A model generated the notes under the pieces. That model was given only the letters and a program-made list of their open reading frames with translations, did not search any database and was not told the origin of the DNA. A stretch of 64,000 nucleotides of DNA from JAALKW01 sp963974485. Lineage in GTDB: Bacteria > Pseudomonadota > Gammaproteobacteria > Legionellales > Legionellaceae. Location of the stretch: contig CAXBBS010000006.1 of the NCBI GenBank assembly GCA_963974485.1, forward strand, positions 1-64,000. The letters run 5' to 3'. Position numbers and translations under genes: made by a program. Below, one piece after another: positions 34,276-43,374 of this stretch (the first letter of the stretch is position 1; each line of letters opens with the position of its first letter).

Positions 34276-35679
34276 CTAACGGAACGTGCCGGGTGAGGTA
34301 GGCGTAGAACTATCCTCTTCTTCGTCAGCAGGAGGATTCAGGGGCGACGTAAATATCCTTTGTCCGTCAGCTCTACCTTCCTGCACCGCTTTTTTGTTCT
34401 TCAGGGTCTTTAATGCTTTGTCAGCCTCATAAATCGAGTCATCCACAGCACTGTGAAGAGCGCTTAAAGCATCAGACAAAGGTAGGCCTAACTTATCCTG
34501 GGGGTCTATTAATAATGCATTTATTTTATCTCTAACCTGGATTAATACCCCAATATTTTTTTCTAGTTTATCAATCGGACTTAATTTATCATCCTCATCC
34601 TCAGGTTCGGTGACGACCGGTGAACCAGATATAGGAGCCGTACCAATATCTGCAGCAGGCGCGACGACCGTAGGCGCAGGTGCAGGAGCGCTTAATGGCG
34701 TACCTGTTATGCCTGTTTCTGTCATAGCAAACTCTAATGCCTTACGAACATCCGCAAGCTGAGGTTCACTGCCTTTTAATCCAGCCAAAAGCGTAACAAT
34801 CATTTGAAGTTCAGCATAGATTGCTTGTTTGTGAGCGTTATCTGAGTTGGGTACTGAACCATGATCAGATTCAAAAACAGATTCATCGTTCGGTGGTGGA
34901 ACTTCTGGCCAAGTATTAGCCGTTAAATCTGATACAAACGATTCTTCATCTTCGTCTCGTATAGATTCTTCAAACTGAGAAAATTTCCCCGTAAAGCTAG
35001 ATAAACCATCATGTCTCGCTCGTACAGTAGAGGAACTCGATTGCCCGTCCTGATTTTGAACAAAAGTTGGGCTAGAAGATGACGGTAGTTGCACCCATCC
35101 ATCGTCATGTCTAGATGATGCGGTAGAGGCACTCGATGATACCCTTGAAGCAGCCTGCGATGACTGACGGGGGACGTCCTGCTTTTTATCAGGAATTGAG
35201 CCTGACGTTGTCTCTGTTCCATCAAGAGTGCTATCGTCGTCCAACTCATCTTCGGGGCCTACAACAAAGGCTTGATGACTTGGTGATAATTCAGCAAGAT
35301 TAACACTCTCGGGCACTTTGTTTCTTTTACTCGTCACAGGACGCAAGAGCTTATTCGCAGCTTGTACCGTCACCGCCGCCTTCCTTGCAGTCATTGCTTC
35401 AAAATTAGTCGTAATCCTTTCCCTCCGCTCCTTACTCTTTACATTGATATCTTCCGCAAGTTTCTCCCCAAAACCCGATGGGGTGTCATCTGCTTTAGTT
35501 TTAGAAGAATTTTGTAGCCATGTCATATCCGCTGGAGAGAACGTATCAAGCTTTACATGCCTTGGGTTCTCTATTCGAGCGTTAAAGTAATAAATAGCAT
35601 CATTGTCATCATAGACGCCATAGGAGTACTGTTGACCTCCAACATCAACCTGAACTTCTTTGGCATTTGCTAAGCTCAT
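34276..35679 (-). CDS. Ser-rich hypothetical protein with shared N-terminal domain; possible effector
   Basis: A 467-residue protein. Residues about 7-56 form the small N-terminal domain seen in the 30117 protein (EVQVDVGGQQYSYG, AIYYF, NPRHVKLDTFSPADMTWL). A long low-complexity region follows (about 150-260, runs of SSSAST and SSSSPT). The C-terminal third is helical, with repeated short Ala/Pro stretches. The tail NPPADEEEDSSTPTSPGTFR has a glutamate cluster about 11-13 residues from the end, like Dot/Icm E-block signals. GAGGTGAT precedes ATG 35679. Function unknown. Confidence 0.75.
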   Translation of the reverse strand: MSLANAKEVQVDVGGQQYSYGVYDDNDAIYYFNARIENPRHVKLDTFSPADMTWLQNSSKTKADDTPSGFGEKLAEDINVKSKERRERITTNFEAMTARKAAVTVQAANKLLRPVTSKRNKVPESVNLAELSPSHQAFVVGPEDELDDDSTLDGTETTSGSIPDKKQDVPRQSSQAASRVSSSASTASSRHDDGWVQLPSSSSPTFVQNQDGQSSSSTVRARHDGLSSFTGKFSQFEESIRDEDEESFVSDLTANTWPEVPPPNDESVFESDHGSVPNSDNAHKQAIYAELQMIVTLLAGLKGSEPQLADVRKALEFAMTETGITGTPLSAPAPAPTVVAPAADIGTAPISGSPVVTEPEDEDDKLSPIDKLEKNIGVLIQVRDKINALLIDPQDKLGLPLSDALSALHSAVDDSIYEADKALKTLKNKKAVQEGRADGQRIFTSPLNPPADEEEDSSTPTSPGTFR

Positions 35680-35819
35680 CTTATCACCTCAAACGTTCAA
35701 TATACGTACTTACTATAAATTATAGGATACTTACGCCATTATGCACATAAAATGAAAAACATGACTATTAACTTGCGAGAAATATTCCCTTTATTTATCA
35801 TTATCAGGAAATAACAGGC

Positions 35820-35850
35820 AAAAAAAAACGGGACTAAATCTAGTCCCGTT
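35820..35850 (-). terminator. strong Rho-independent terminator
   Basis: A perfect 10-bp stem (35827-35836 with 35841-35850) around a 4-nt loop. On the minus strand it is followed by nine T residues. It ends the giant gene at 35871. Confidence 0.9.
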
Positions 35851-35870
35851 CAAAGTCACAAACTTATTGA

Positions 35871-38800
35871 TTAAAGATCTAAACTGTTGCCTTTGCTAGC
35901 TTCCTGTTTCAGTCCTTTCAATGTTTCAAGCTCAGCCTTGTAATCATCACGTAATTCTTCGTTCTGAGGCTGCTCTCTGGAAACTTGGTGCGCGGTTTCC
36001 ACTAACTTCTCCTGTGCAGTAATCTTATCCTCAAGTGACACCTCATGCGCTGGGTCAAGCTCTCGCACGTCGGTAGCAGCCTTTTTATAGCCCACGAACT
36101 TCGCAACACGGTCCGCAGCACTGCTCGCAGCATGAGACACCCTATCGAGCACACTTTCCTCTTTAGCTGTAGGGTGTATTTCTGCAGCTTTATCCCTGTC
36201 CTCATCGCTGAGTAGAGGAGATTCATCCTCAGTGTCAGCAAATCGTAACCTAGGCCCATCACCAGAATGGTCGTGGATAGAACTATCTGTGCTATCTAGC
36301 GTCACATAAGCATGCTCACTTTTCTTAAACAAAGATGATGCCCATTCAGAAAGTCCCCCAGCTTTAATCCATTGGACTAAGTTTTGTTTCTCTTCTTCTT
36401 TTGGTTTTGCCGCTTCTGCTGCTTGCTGCTTAATAATTATATCAAGGTTATCTTCGAGGGCTTTGAGCTCTATATAAAGACGCCCCCGCTCTTCCATTAG
36501 CTCAGGAGTCTCATCATTCCCTAGGATATAATCCTCAAGCTCATCGATATCATTTACAACCTTCTGAATCACGTCATTTTTTGTATAAAGGACCAACTCA
36601 TCATCAATTTCCATATTCACGGCATCATAAGCAAGTTCCGATTCTCCAAGAGTCTCCAACTTACAGATGAGCGTTCTTCGCTGCATATTAAGGTGTCTTC
36701 TAGCAGCAGCATCAACTTCATCATTACCATAGCTATCTTCTAGCTCTTCATTGACCCTAGCAAACTCAGCCTTCGTCTTTGTTCTATCAGACTCAAATAT
36801 ACTTTTGAAAGACTGGTAGAAACTTGAAGCCGCAGCGCTCGCCGACGCACTCATGCTTGGAGCATCTGCTTGGGCTTGTTTAATTGCTTCTTGTTCCTTG
36901 GTTAATTTATCAATATCAGCTTGAAGCATAAGAACATCGTCGTTATGTTCTCCTGTTTGGTTCTTAAGCAGATCAGCCATACGAGCCGTTTTTTCTTTTA
37001 AGAGCTTAGCAACCACTTGTGGTCGTTCGGCTACTGCTTTGGCTGCTGCTTTGACTGCTTGAGCCTCTGCTTTGACGGCTGCTTTAGCATCTTGACGCTG
37101 TTTTTTAATATTGCCTTGAACTTTATCTAATACCTCATCTGCTTGTTGCACGATCGCTACGGCATGCTCATACGTAACTGTGGACATATGATGTTTTTTC
37201 CCTTTCCTAAACTGTTGTTTCACCGCTGAAACCACTTCAGCTTGAGCATTGTATAAATCAGCTTTCAACTTGTTTGAATTAATCTCACCTGAGTTACGCA
37301 ATGCTTGTTTATCAACCTTATCAAGATGTGCGATTGACTCTCTATTATCAGGTTCGGCTACACGTTGAAATGTAGGTTCTCGGCCAATCATCTCTGCGAT
37401 TCTTGCTTTAACTTTTGGAATAATTTCAGTCTGTTCATACAACTCGTGTCCCTTAGGTCCAGCATAAGCTTTCAATTTATCATTGAATTTTTTACCGAAT
37501 GCCGTAGCAGTATTATTGCCTTCAAGACCTTGAACCTTAAGAGCAATGATTGTTTTCAGATGTTCAGGATTGATTTCGTTTGCCCTTGAGTCTGTGCACT
37601 CATAAACCTCGCTTAGTATCAATGCTTCTTCTAATTTAGCGGCAAGTTCCAAAGCTTCTTGGGGAGTAAGATTGTCCTCCTCCTCCTCAGTCCTATAAGA
37701 TACTAAAAAGTCGCCAAGTACTTGGCCTTTAGACTGCATGCGATCAATAGCTTGCATTTGCCCTCTGACGACCCCGCCGACAGCTGAACCGAATTTACTC
37801 AAAGCGGCAGGCGTCGCACGAATGTAGTTCATAACCTCATGCCCAGCTTCTCTTGCTTTATCCGCAACAGGCAACTCCTTCCACCATTTTCCGATGGCTT
37901 CGCCATAATGCTTATTGATATATTGATAAGCTTTGACCGCAAGTATTGTCGCACCTATACCAGCAGCAACCCAACCAATAATTGGAATCGGACCAGCAGC
38001 TATCATGGAACCAGCCGCCACATTACCCGCTGCCCCACTAAAGAATCCGGCGATGTTACCCCACGCTATACCAAAACCACCCTGTAACGTGGCACTACCA
38101 GCAGTACCTGTAAAGTATGATGCCAACCCAGCCTGAAACGCGGGTTGGGAAATTCCCCAAGCAGCAAGACCAGCCGCTGCAGCGGTAGCTAAACTCGTTA
38201 ACCCTGCGCTTATGTTATCCAAGCGTTTTGCTGTAGAAGACCGTGGGTCTTTTAAAGCTTTAACCGTTTTATCAAGTGCTTCATGCAGTGGCTCTAAAAT
38301 CAATAACTGTGCTTTATATGCTTCAATTTCTTTTGCCTCAGCACTACCTTCAGTAGGCCCCAAAGGCGAAAGCTCATTTAATTTATCAATTTCTGCCTTA
38401 AGCCAATCAATATCTTTTTTCAATTCTTTTGGAGCATCCTTCATAGCTATGTCTCTCATCTCGCCATCACCATCACGTGCTGGGATTTGCGAAACGCTGT
38501 TCAAGAGCTCTTCTCTCATCTTAGGAGACATGATTTCATCCATCGCTTTTTGATGTTTTTTCCATGTCCTTGGCGATAGTTTAGACAAGAAGTCAGCGCT
38601 TTCTGCAAGATAACTACTACCTGTGTATTTCTTTATACGGCCGCCATCATGAAGCATGGCTTCTTTATTTACACCTACGATACGATCGTTTAGTTGAGTT
38701 AATGCAGTTAAGATAGAAGTCACATCGTCTGCACTACCAAAACTCATTGGAGGAATGGTGTTAGGATTATCAGCAGACCCATATTTCGCCTGGAAATGCT

Positions 38801-39617
38801 CTGATATTTTAGTGAGTAACTGCTCTTCAGTTAAATCTGTTGCTAACTCGATGTCTTCGCTCTCAAGACCAGGAACATATACGTTTATTTTGTCGCTGCC
38901 TTCTATTGGCGTCATAACAATCATATCAGTCGTTAACATCCTGGTATTAATGCCATGTGCAAGTTTTGCTTTAGCTTTATTCTCTACAGCATCTGCTGCT
39001 TTAGCCGCCTTATCATCTTTCGCTTGATTTGTAGCTCTCATATCTTCAAATTTTTCATCCAGCGTAGGTGAAAAATACCGTCGACGCTTTTCATTTAGAC
39101 CTTTTAGATTTTTAACAACACCTAGATCAGGAACGCTGAATGATCCTATTGCCGCAATCTCATCTTCAAACTCCGGGGAAAGAGGGGAATCTCTTAAATC
39201 TGGTGCTGTATCTTCCGTAGCAAAATTTTTGCCAGCATGCATTGGATTGAGTACATCACCGTTTTCATCTATTGCGTCATTTTTATCGTCGCTCATTTCA
39301 TTCTCCTCAGAAATATCGATAGTGTCTTCAGAATCAGTACGTCCTTCAAAACCTAAAACATTTGCTTCTTTTATCTTCAAATCCTTTTCAATCACTCCGG
39401 CAAGATGAGGTCTCATGTCATCAGCAACTAAAGCAGCATCATCAAAAGTAGGACTGTTGCTTTTCATTGAGTTGAAGCGTTCTAGAACCGCTTTCGCTGC
39501 AACCGCTTCTAATTGATAACTCTTCTCATCATCCGATTGCTTATAAGAAACTTGTTCATCGTCAATAGTGACGGTGTATTCCTTGTCACCAACCTTAGTC
39601 GTAAATATTTGACCCAC
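35871..39617 (-). CDS. giant coiled-coil protein with central hydrophobic region; putative effector
   Basis: The start is probably GTG 39617, which follows a perfect AAGGAGG by five nucleotides. ATG 39677 lies upstream of the -10 box. This gives 1248 residues. Residues about 467-565 are Ala/Gly-rich and hydrophobic (ATAAAAGLAAWG, then IPIIGWVAAGIGATILAV), enough for several membrane insertions. Long charged helical segments on both sides suggest coiled coils. The N-terminus (VGQIFTTKVGDKEYTVTIDD) weakly resembles the small domain of the two neighbouring effector-like proteins. It has its own promoter and terminator. Confidence 0.78.
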   Translation of the reverse strand: MGQIFTTKVGDKEYTVTIDDEQVSYKQSDDEKSYQLEAVAAKAVLERFNSMKSNSPTFDDAALVADDMRPHLAGVIEKDLKIKEANVLGFEGRTDSEDTIDISEENEMSDDKNDAIDENGDVLNPMHAGKNFATEDTAPDLRDSPLSPEFEDEIAAIGSFSVPDLGVVKNLKGLNEKRRRYFSPTLDEKFEDMRATNQAKDDKAAKAADAVENKAKAKLAHGINTRMLTTDMIVMTPIEGSDKINVYVPGLESEDIELATDLTEEQLLTKISEHFQAKYGSADNPNTIPPMSFGSADDVTSILTALTQLNDRIVGVNKEAMLHDGGRIKKYTGSSYLAESADFLSKLSPRTWKKHQKAMDEIMSPKMREELLNSVSQIPARDGDGEMRDIAMKDAPKELKKDIDWLKAEIDKLNELSPLGPTEGSAEAKEIEAYKAQLLILEPLHEALDKTVKALKDPRSSTAKRLDNISAGLTSLATAAAAGLAAWGISQPAFQAGLASYFTGTAGSATLQGGFGIAWGNIAGFFSGAAGNVAAGSMIAAGPIPIIGWVAAGIGATILAVKAYQYINKHYGEAIGKWWKELPVADKAREAGHEVMNYIRATPAALSKFGSAVGGVVRGQMQAIDRMQSKGQVLGDFLVSYRTEEEEDNLTPQEALELAAKLEEALILSEVYECTDSRANEINPEHLKTIIALKVQGLEGNNTATAFGKKFNDKLKAYAGPKGHELYEQTEIIPKVKARIAEMIGREPTFQRVAEPDNRESIAHLDKVDKQALRNSGEINSNKLKADLYNAQAEVVSAVKQQFRKGKKHHMSTVTYEHAVAIVQQADEVLDKVQGNIKKQRQDAKAAVKAEAQAVKAAAKAVAERPQVVAKLLKEKTARMADLLKNQTGEHNDDVLMLQADIDKLTKEQEAIKQAQADAPSMSASASAAASSFYQSFKSIFESDRTKTKAEFARVNEELEDSYGNDEVDAAARRHLNMQRRTLICKLETLGESELAYDAVNMEIDDELVLYTKNDVIQKVVNDIDELEDYILGNDETPELMEERGRLYIELKALEDNLDIIIKQQAAEAAKPKEEEKQNLVQWIKAGGLSEWASSLFKKSEHAYVTLDSTDSSIHDHSGDGPRLRFADTEDESPLLSDEDRDKAAEIHPTAKEESVLDRVSHAASSAADRVAKFVGYKKAATDVRELDPAHEVSLEDKITAQEKLVETAHQVSREQPQNEELRDDYKAELETLKGLKQEASKGNSLDL

Positions 39618-39650
39618 GACATCCTCCTTAAAAATTTGATCGTCAGAATA

Positions 39651-39677
39651 AGTATAGACCATATTCACAAAAGTCAA
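39651..39677 (-). promoter_or_regulatory. promoter of the giant gene
   Basis: Minus-strand TTGACT (39672-39677) and TATACT (39651-39656) lie 15-16 bp apart. The expected start is near 39644, 27 nt before the GTG at 39617, and AAGGAGG is at 39623-39629. Confidence 0.65.
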
Positions 39678-39906
39678 ATTATCATGTTAACGTTTAATTT
39701 TTTACCTAATTGATGGGTTGCTATTTTTAAGATGAAGGGGTATGTGTGGGCTGGCGACATGCTGATGACAGAACGTTTTTTATTGCTTCTGGCGTTACAA
39801 TAATTTTAGGCGTAAAATAACTTACGATGTGCCTGTTTTTGCTCGCTATGTTATTCTAAAACAGCCAACAGAATACGCAACCTATACATTACATAATCAT
39901 GGATGA

Positions 39907-40155
39907 ATGATAAAACGGCACAAGCTACAATTAATTTTAAAAGGTTACCGATTTTTCTTCTTCAGTATGGAGGGAGATGAACCGCCTCATATTCATATCG
40001 AACATGGGGATAAAGTTGGTAAATTCTGGCTAAATCCCACAACTTTAGCAAGCTCTTATGGTTTTAGAAGTCATGAATTAAGTAAACTTAGGTTGCTGGT
40101 ACTTGAGCATAAAGAACTATTTTTGGAGAAATGGTATGAACACTTTAGCAATTAA
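39907..40155 (+). CDS. DUF4160 protein, likely TA component
   Basis: An 82-residue DUF4160 protein with the hallmarks FFFFSMEGDEPPHIHIEHGD and FWLNPTTLASSYGF. DUF4160 genes are usually coupled to a DUF2442 gene, as here, and the pair is considered a probable toxin-antitoxin module. It overlaps the next gene by 20 nt. Confidence 0.85.
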   Translation: MIKRHKLQLILKGYRFFFFSMEGDEPPHIHIEHGDKVGKFWLNPTTLASSYGFRSHELSKLRLLVLEHKELFLEKWYEHFSN

Positions 40156-40381
40156 ATTTGATGACCATGCAGTAGACGTTGATTTTACCGAAACATCCGT
40201 GCATTTTGTGTTAGCGGATGGCCGAGAGATATCCGCCCCTCTCGAATGGTTTCCGCGACTGCGTGATGCAACGGATGCTGAGCGACAAGATTGGCGTGTT
40301 ATTGGTAATGGGATTGGTGTACATTGGTCTAAGGTTGATGAAGATATTTCAGCTAAAACGCTCATGCGTGGAATTGATTAA
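40136..40381 (+). CDS. DUF2442 protein, likely TA partner
   Basis: From ATG 40136 (MNTLAIKFDDHA), preceded by GGAGAAATGG inside the previous gene, 81 residues. The DUF2442 core is VHFVLADGREISAPLEWFPRL, followed by WRVIGNGIGVHWSKVDEDIS. The longer frame from 40103 is not preferred. The overlap with DUF4160 implies coupled translation. Confidence 0.88.
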   Translation: MNTLAIKFDDHAVDVDFTETSVHFVLADGREISAPLEWFPRLRDATDAERQDWRVIGNGIGVHWSKVDEDISAKTLMRGID

Positions 40382-40508
40382 AAATAGTTTAATAAGAAAT
40401 TCCAACGAGAATGCCTGTCAGCGGATATTATCTATAGGTGACTTCTTTAACGGCGTTAATGACCCAAGTATTTAAACTTACACCATCGTGTCTTGCTGCT
40501 ATATAAAA

Positions 40509-40552
40509 TTGCCTTTTTATGCCGTCATTGCGAGCGAAGCGCGGCAACCCAG
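40509..40552. repeat. dispersed palindromic repeat, copy 1
   Basis: Contains GTCATTGCGAGCGAAGCGCG then GCAACCCAG. A near-identical copy is at 42132-42175. Such elements are typical of intergenic repeats in host-associated bacteria. Confidence 0.75.
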
Positions 40553-40648
40553 TTTTTATTTTAACATTTTAACCCCTGCTAATTTACGCTGGGATCAAAT
40601 CGGCTCTTGACATATTATGCCTCCGGAACCTACTATTGCAATACAGGT

Positions 40649-40687
40649 TGCAGCAACGGACATTGCTTAACATGAAATTTTACAACA
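40649..40687. repeat. 39-bp repeat covering the DUF234 ATPase start
   Basis: TTGCAGCAACGGACATTGCT and the following start codon region match 43336-43374 with six mismatches in 39. Confidence 0.7.
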
Positions 40688-42018
40688 GAGAACCAGAACT
40701 AAAAACGTTACGCGAAACACAAAGTAGAGCGCGACATCATGCACAGATGACGTTTATTGTAGGACGGCGTCGTATTGGAAAAACAGCGCTTGTTTTAGAA
40801 TGCTTCCCCCAAAATTTAGTTTATTTTTTTGTTTCTAAAAAATCAGAGCCCCTCTTATGCCAAGAGTTTATTTTGCAACTCCAAAGAAGTTTAAATATTA
40901 AAGTGCTTGGTGAATTCAACCAATTTTCACGCTTATTTGAATACATCCTCGAGCTCTCTAAAACACAGCATTTTACCTTAGCGATAGATGAATTTCAGGA
41001 GTTTTTCTCACTCAATCCCGCTATTTACTCTGATATACAACACCTTTGGGATCGCTACAAAGATCAATCAAAATTGAATCTTGTTCTCTCTGGGTCTATT
41101 TACTCATTGATGTCTAAAATTTTTGAGCATGCGAAAGAGCCCCTCTACGGTCGTGCTGATAAAAAAATGATCTTAAAACCTTTTAGCATCTCGACGCTAT
41201 ATAGCATTTACTACGATCATCAAGCTACCCCCTCTCCTCGAGCCATGCTTGCCTTTTATACTTTAACCGGAGGTGTTGCAAAATATGTTGATATTTTAGT
41301 AAATCATCAGGCCTTTGAGCTGGATACCATGCTTGACGTTTTTTTTGACAACGGCTCACTTTTTATTCATGAAGGGCGAGATATTTTAATCGAAGAGTTT
41401 GGTAAAGACTACACCGTCTATTTTTCTATACTTTCATTAATTGCTAGCTCAAAAACATCACGCTCAGAACTTGAATCCATTTTACAAAAAAGTACCGGCG
41501 GATATTTAGAGCGCTTAGAGCACGACTTTAATATTATTAAACGTATAAAACCAATTTTTGCAAAACCAAACACAAAAACTCAAAAATATGAAATTACAGA
41601 TAATTTTTTAAAATTCTGGTTTCGCTTTGTTTATAAATACCAAAGCGCCATTGAAATTGAAAATTTTGATTATGTCAAAGATATTATAAGATCTGACTTT
41701 GATACCTACTCTGGGAGCATGCTAGAAAATTATTTTATTGAAAAACTTAAAGCATCCAAACAATTCAATCAAATTGGACGTTATTGGGAACGAGGAAACC
41801 AGAACGAGATTGATATTGTCGCCGTGAATGAGCGAAAAAAAATTGCCCTTATTGCCGAAGTAAAACTATCGAAAAAACGTATTCAACTCAGCGTTCTCAA
41901 AGAAAAAGCGCATGCCCTAACTAAGCAACTTGAAGGTTACCAAATTCACTACGAGGGTTTTTCACTGGATGATCTATTCACGCCTGTTGTTGATTATGAA
42001 ACTAAAATTCCTTCTTGA
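40672..42018 (+). CDS. archaeal-type AAA ATPase with DUF234 domain
   Basis: From ATG 40672 (MKFYNREPEL), 448 residues. Walker A GRRRIGKT is at 31-38, followed by FTLAIDEFQEFF as Walker B. The C-terminal DUF234 region contains NEIDIVAVN and ALIAEVK, a PD-(D/E)XK-like pattern. It is of the same broad class as the DUF4143 ATPase at 28776. No ribosome site is obvious. It is flanked by copies of the palindromic repeat at 40509 and 42132. Function is unknown for the family. Confidence 0.87.
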   Translation: MKFYNREPELKTLRETQSRARHHAQMTFIVGRRRIGKTALVLECFPQNLVYFFVSKKSEPLLCQEFILQLQRSLNIKVLGEFNQFSRLFEYILELSKTQHFTLAIDEFQEFFSLNPAIYSDIQHLWDRYKDQSKLNLVLSGSIYSLMSKIFEHAKEPLYGRADKKMILKPFSISTLYSIYYDHQATPSPRAMLAFYTLTGGVAKYVDILVNHQAFELDTMLDVFFDNGSLFIHEGRDILIEEFGKDYTVYFSILSLIASSKTSRSELESILQKSTGGYLERLEHDFNIIKRIKPIFAKPNTKTQKYEITDNFLKFWFRFVYKYQSAIEIENFDYVKDIIRSDFDTYSGSMLENYFIEKLKASKQFNQIGRYWERGNQNEIDIVAVNERKKIALIAEVKLSKKRIQLSVLKEKAHALTKQLEGYQIHYEGFSLDDLFTPVVDYETKIPS

Positions 42019-42131
42019 GAAAAAGTACATTATTTTAAAGGTGATGATGGTTATGCCTATGAAGGCCGGTAACCCATGATAAGATTTCAAATATTCCGAA
42101 AATGCGCTGTATATACCCATCATCAATGAAG

Positions 42132-42236
42132 TTGCCTTTTTTATGCCGTCGTTGCGAGCGAAGCGCGGCAACCCAGTGACCTTGAAAGATGCTAGATTGC
42201 TTCCTGCCACGCTGCGCTCGCAGTCGCAACGACGAC
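42132..42236. repeat. dispersed palindromic repeat, long copy
   Basis: The left half (GTCGTTGCGAGCGAAGCGCG) and the right half (reverse complement of CGCTCGCAGTCGCAACGACG) form a long imperfect inverted repeat. The left half is shared with 40509-40552. It lies in the 42019-42374 gap, where no gene was found. Confidence 0.75.
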
Positions 42237-42380
42237 GTGTGTAAACAGACCTCGTATTTTAAATGATATTGGGTATATTGCTCCAGTAAAGAGCGAATCA
42301 TGGTTTGATAAAAACTTTTTATTGCATAACACCACATTTAGTCTTGCTATTTAATAACATATACCGCAAATAGTTTGATT

Positions 42381-42524
42381 ATGTTTAAGCGAGCATTAAA
42401 ATTAGATCGACCCAAAAAACAATCCTTTTTCCTCTGGGCAGCTCGCCAGACGGGGAAATCATCTTATCTAAAAGAATATTTTAAGCAATCGGTTTATTAC
42501 GACTTACTGAGCGACAAGAAAAAA
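42381..42524 (+). pseudogene. 5' stump of a DUF4143-type ATPase gene
   Basis: Begins MFKRALKLDRPKKQSFFLW, then the P-loop ARQTGKSS and YLKEYF, VYYDLL. Only about 48 residues of the N-terminus remain before the higA gene, which reads the other way. The Walker A motif has Ala for Gly/Pro at its start. A full gene would be about 370 residues, so it is a truncated remnant. Confidence 0.75.
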
Positions 42525-42818
42525 CTACGCGGCTTGTTGTTTAATTTCTTGATCAATAATACTCCAAGAACGCTCATATTCCCGCTTTAAATCATACGAC
42601 GTTTGCAAGTTAATCCAAAACTCGGCCGTCGTACCAAATAATTTTGACAACCGCAAAGCAGTTTCCGGTGTAATCGCGCGCTTACCATTCAAAATAGAGG
42701 TAATGCGATTTGCAGGAACATGTAACTTCATGGCAAATTGATTAGCCGACAAGCCCAAAGCATCCAGCTCATCTCTGAGTATTTCACCCGGGTGTATTGC
42801 TCGCATTTTATTCGACAT
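42525..42818 (-). CDS. higA: HigA-family antitoxin
   Basis: A 97-residue XRE/HigA antitoxin. It begins with the family HPGEILRDELDALGLSANQFA, followed by the helix-turn-helix VPANRITSILNGKRAITPETALRLSKLFGTTAEFWINLQ. GGAGG lies 5 nt before ATG 42818. It follows a frameshifted higB toxin gene, so it is now an orphan antitoxin. Its 3' end abuts the truncated ATPase gene. Confidence 0.93.
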   Translation of the reverse strand: MSNKMRAIHPGEILRDELDALGLSANQFAMKLHVPANRITSILNGKRAITPETALRLSKLFGTTAEFWINLQTSYDLKREYERSWSIIDQEIKQQAA

Positions 42819-42830
42819 AAAACCTCCAAC

Positions 42831-43107
42831 TCAATGATAATCAACGATCTCAACATGATAGGGCTCGTTGCCAATCCACTCAAAACAAACTCGCCACTGC
42901 ATATTAACCCTAATACTATTCACCTTTTCTATCACCACCTAAAACTTCAAACCGATTGCTAGGTAAATGCATTAAATCTTCCATACAGGTTGCATGATCC
43001 AAAACCTCAAGCCGTCTTTCAGCTTGCTGAATAAAACCGTGCCATTTTTTTACGCGCTCCCCCTGATAGAGTTGACGCGTTTCTTTGTTCTTAAATGATC
43101 GTATCAT
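42831..43107 (-). pseudogene. higB: frameshifted higB toxin
   Basis: From ATG 43107 the frame reads MIRSFKNKETRQLYQGE to LGGDRKGE and stops at TAG near 42918. The continuation NSIRVNMQWRVCFEW to HVEIVDYH and TGA 42831 lies in another frame. Family members read GGDRKGQYSIRINDQWRICF, so the break looks like a 2-nt deletion in a TA repeat. The toxin lacks its C-terminal half and should be inactive. Confidence 0.85.
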
Positions 43108-43335
43108 AATAACAAGACATGCTACGTAATATGTATAGTGTAGCATGCGTGCTTATTTTTACAAACATAGCGGTGGAGAAGGGCTCATGCACCTGATATC
43201 CGGCGAGGTAGAAATAAGGGGATGGTGGTTAAACATTCAGTCCATAGCGCATACACGTACCAAATTTTCTTCCTTTAATATAGGAAAGAATAGATTTAAA
43301 TTGAGTCATCGCCTTACGCACGGATGCTATACGGG

Positions 43336-43374
43336 CTGCAGCAATTGGCATTGCTTAATATGAAATTTTAAAAC
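43336..43374. repeat. 39-bp repeat, second copy of the ATPase start
   Basis: Matches 40649-40687 with six mismatches. The start is followed by a stop within four codons (ATG AAA TTT TAA). It looks like the 5' end of a lost gene related to the DUF234 ATPase. Nothing else is recognisable in 43147-43335. Confidence 0.65.

Noticed and set aside
43145..43363. Plus-strand 72-codon frame before vapC
   Set aside because: No ribosome site, no motif, and it ends in the duplicated ATPase start region.
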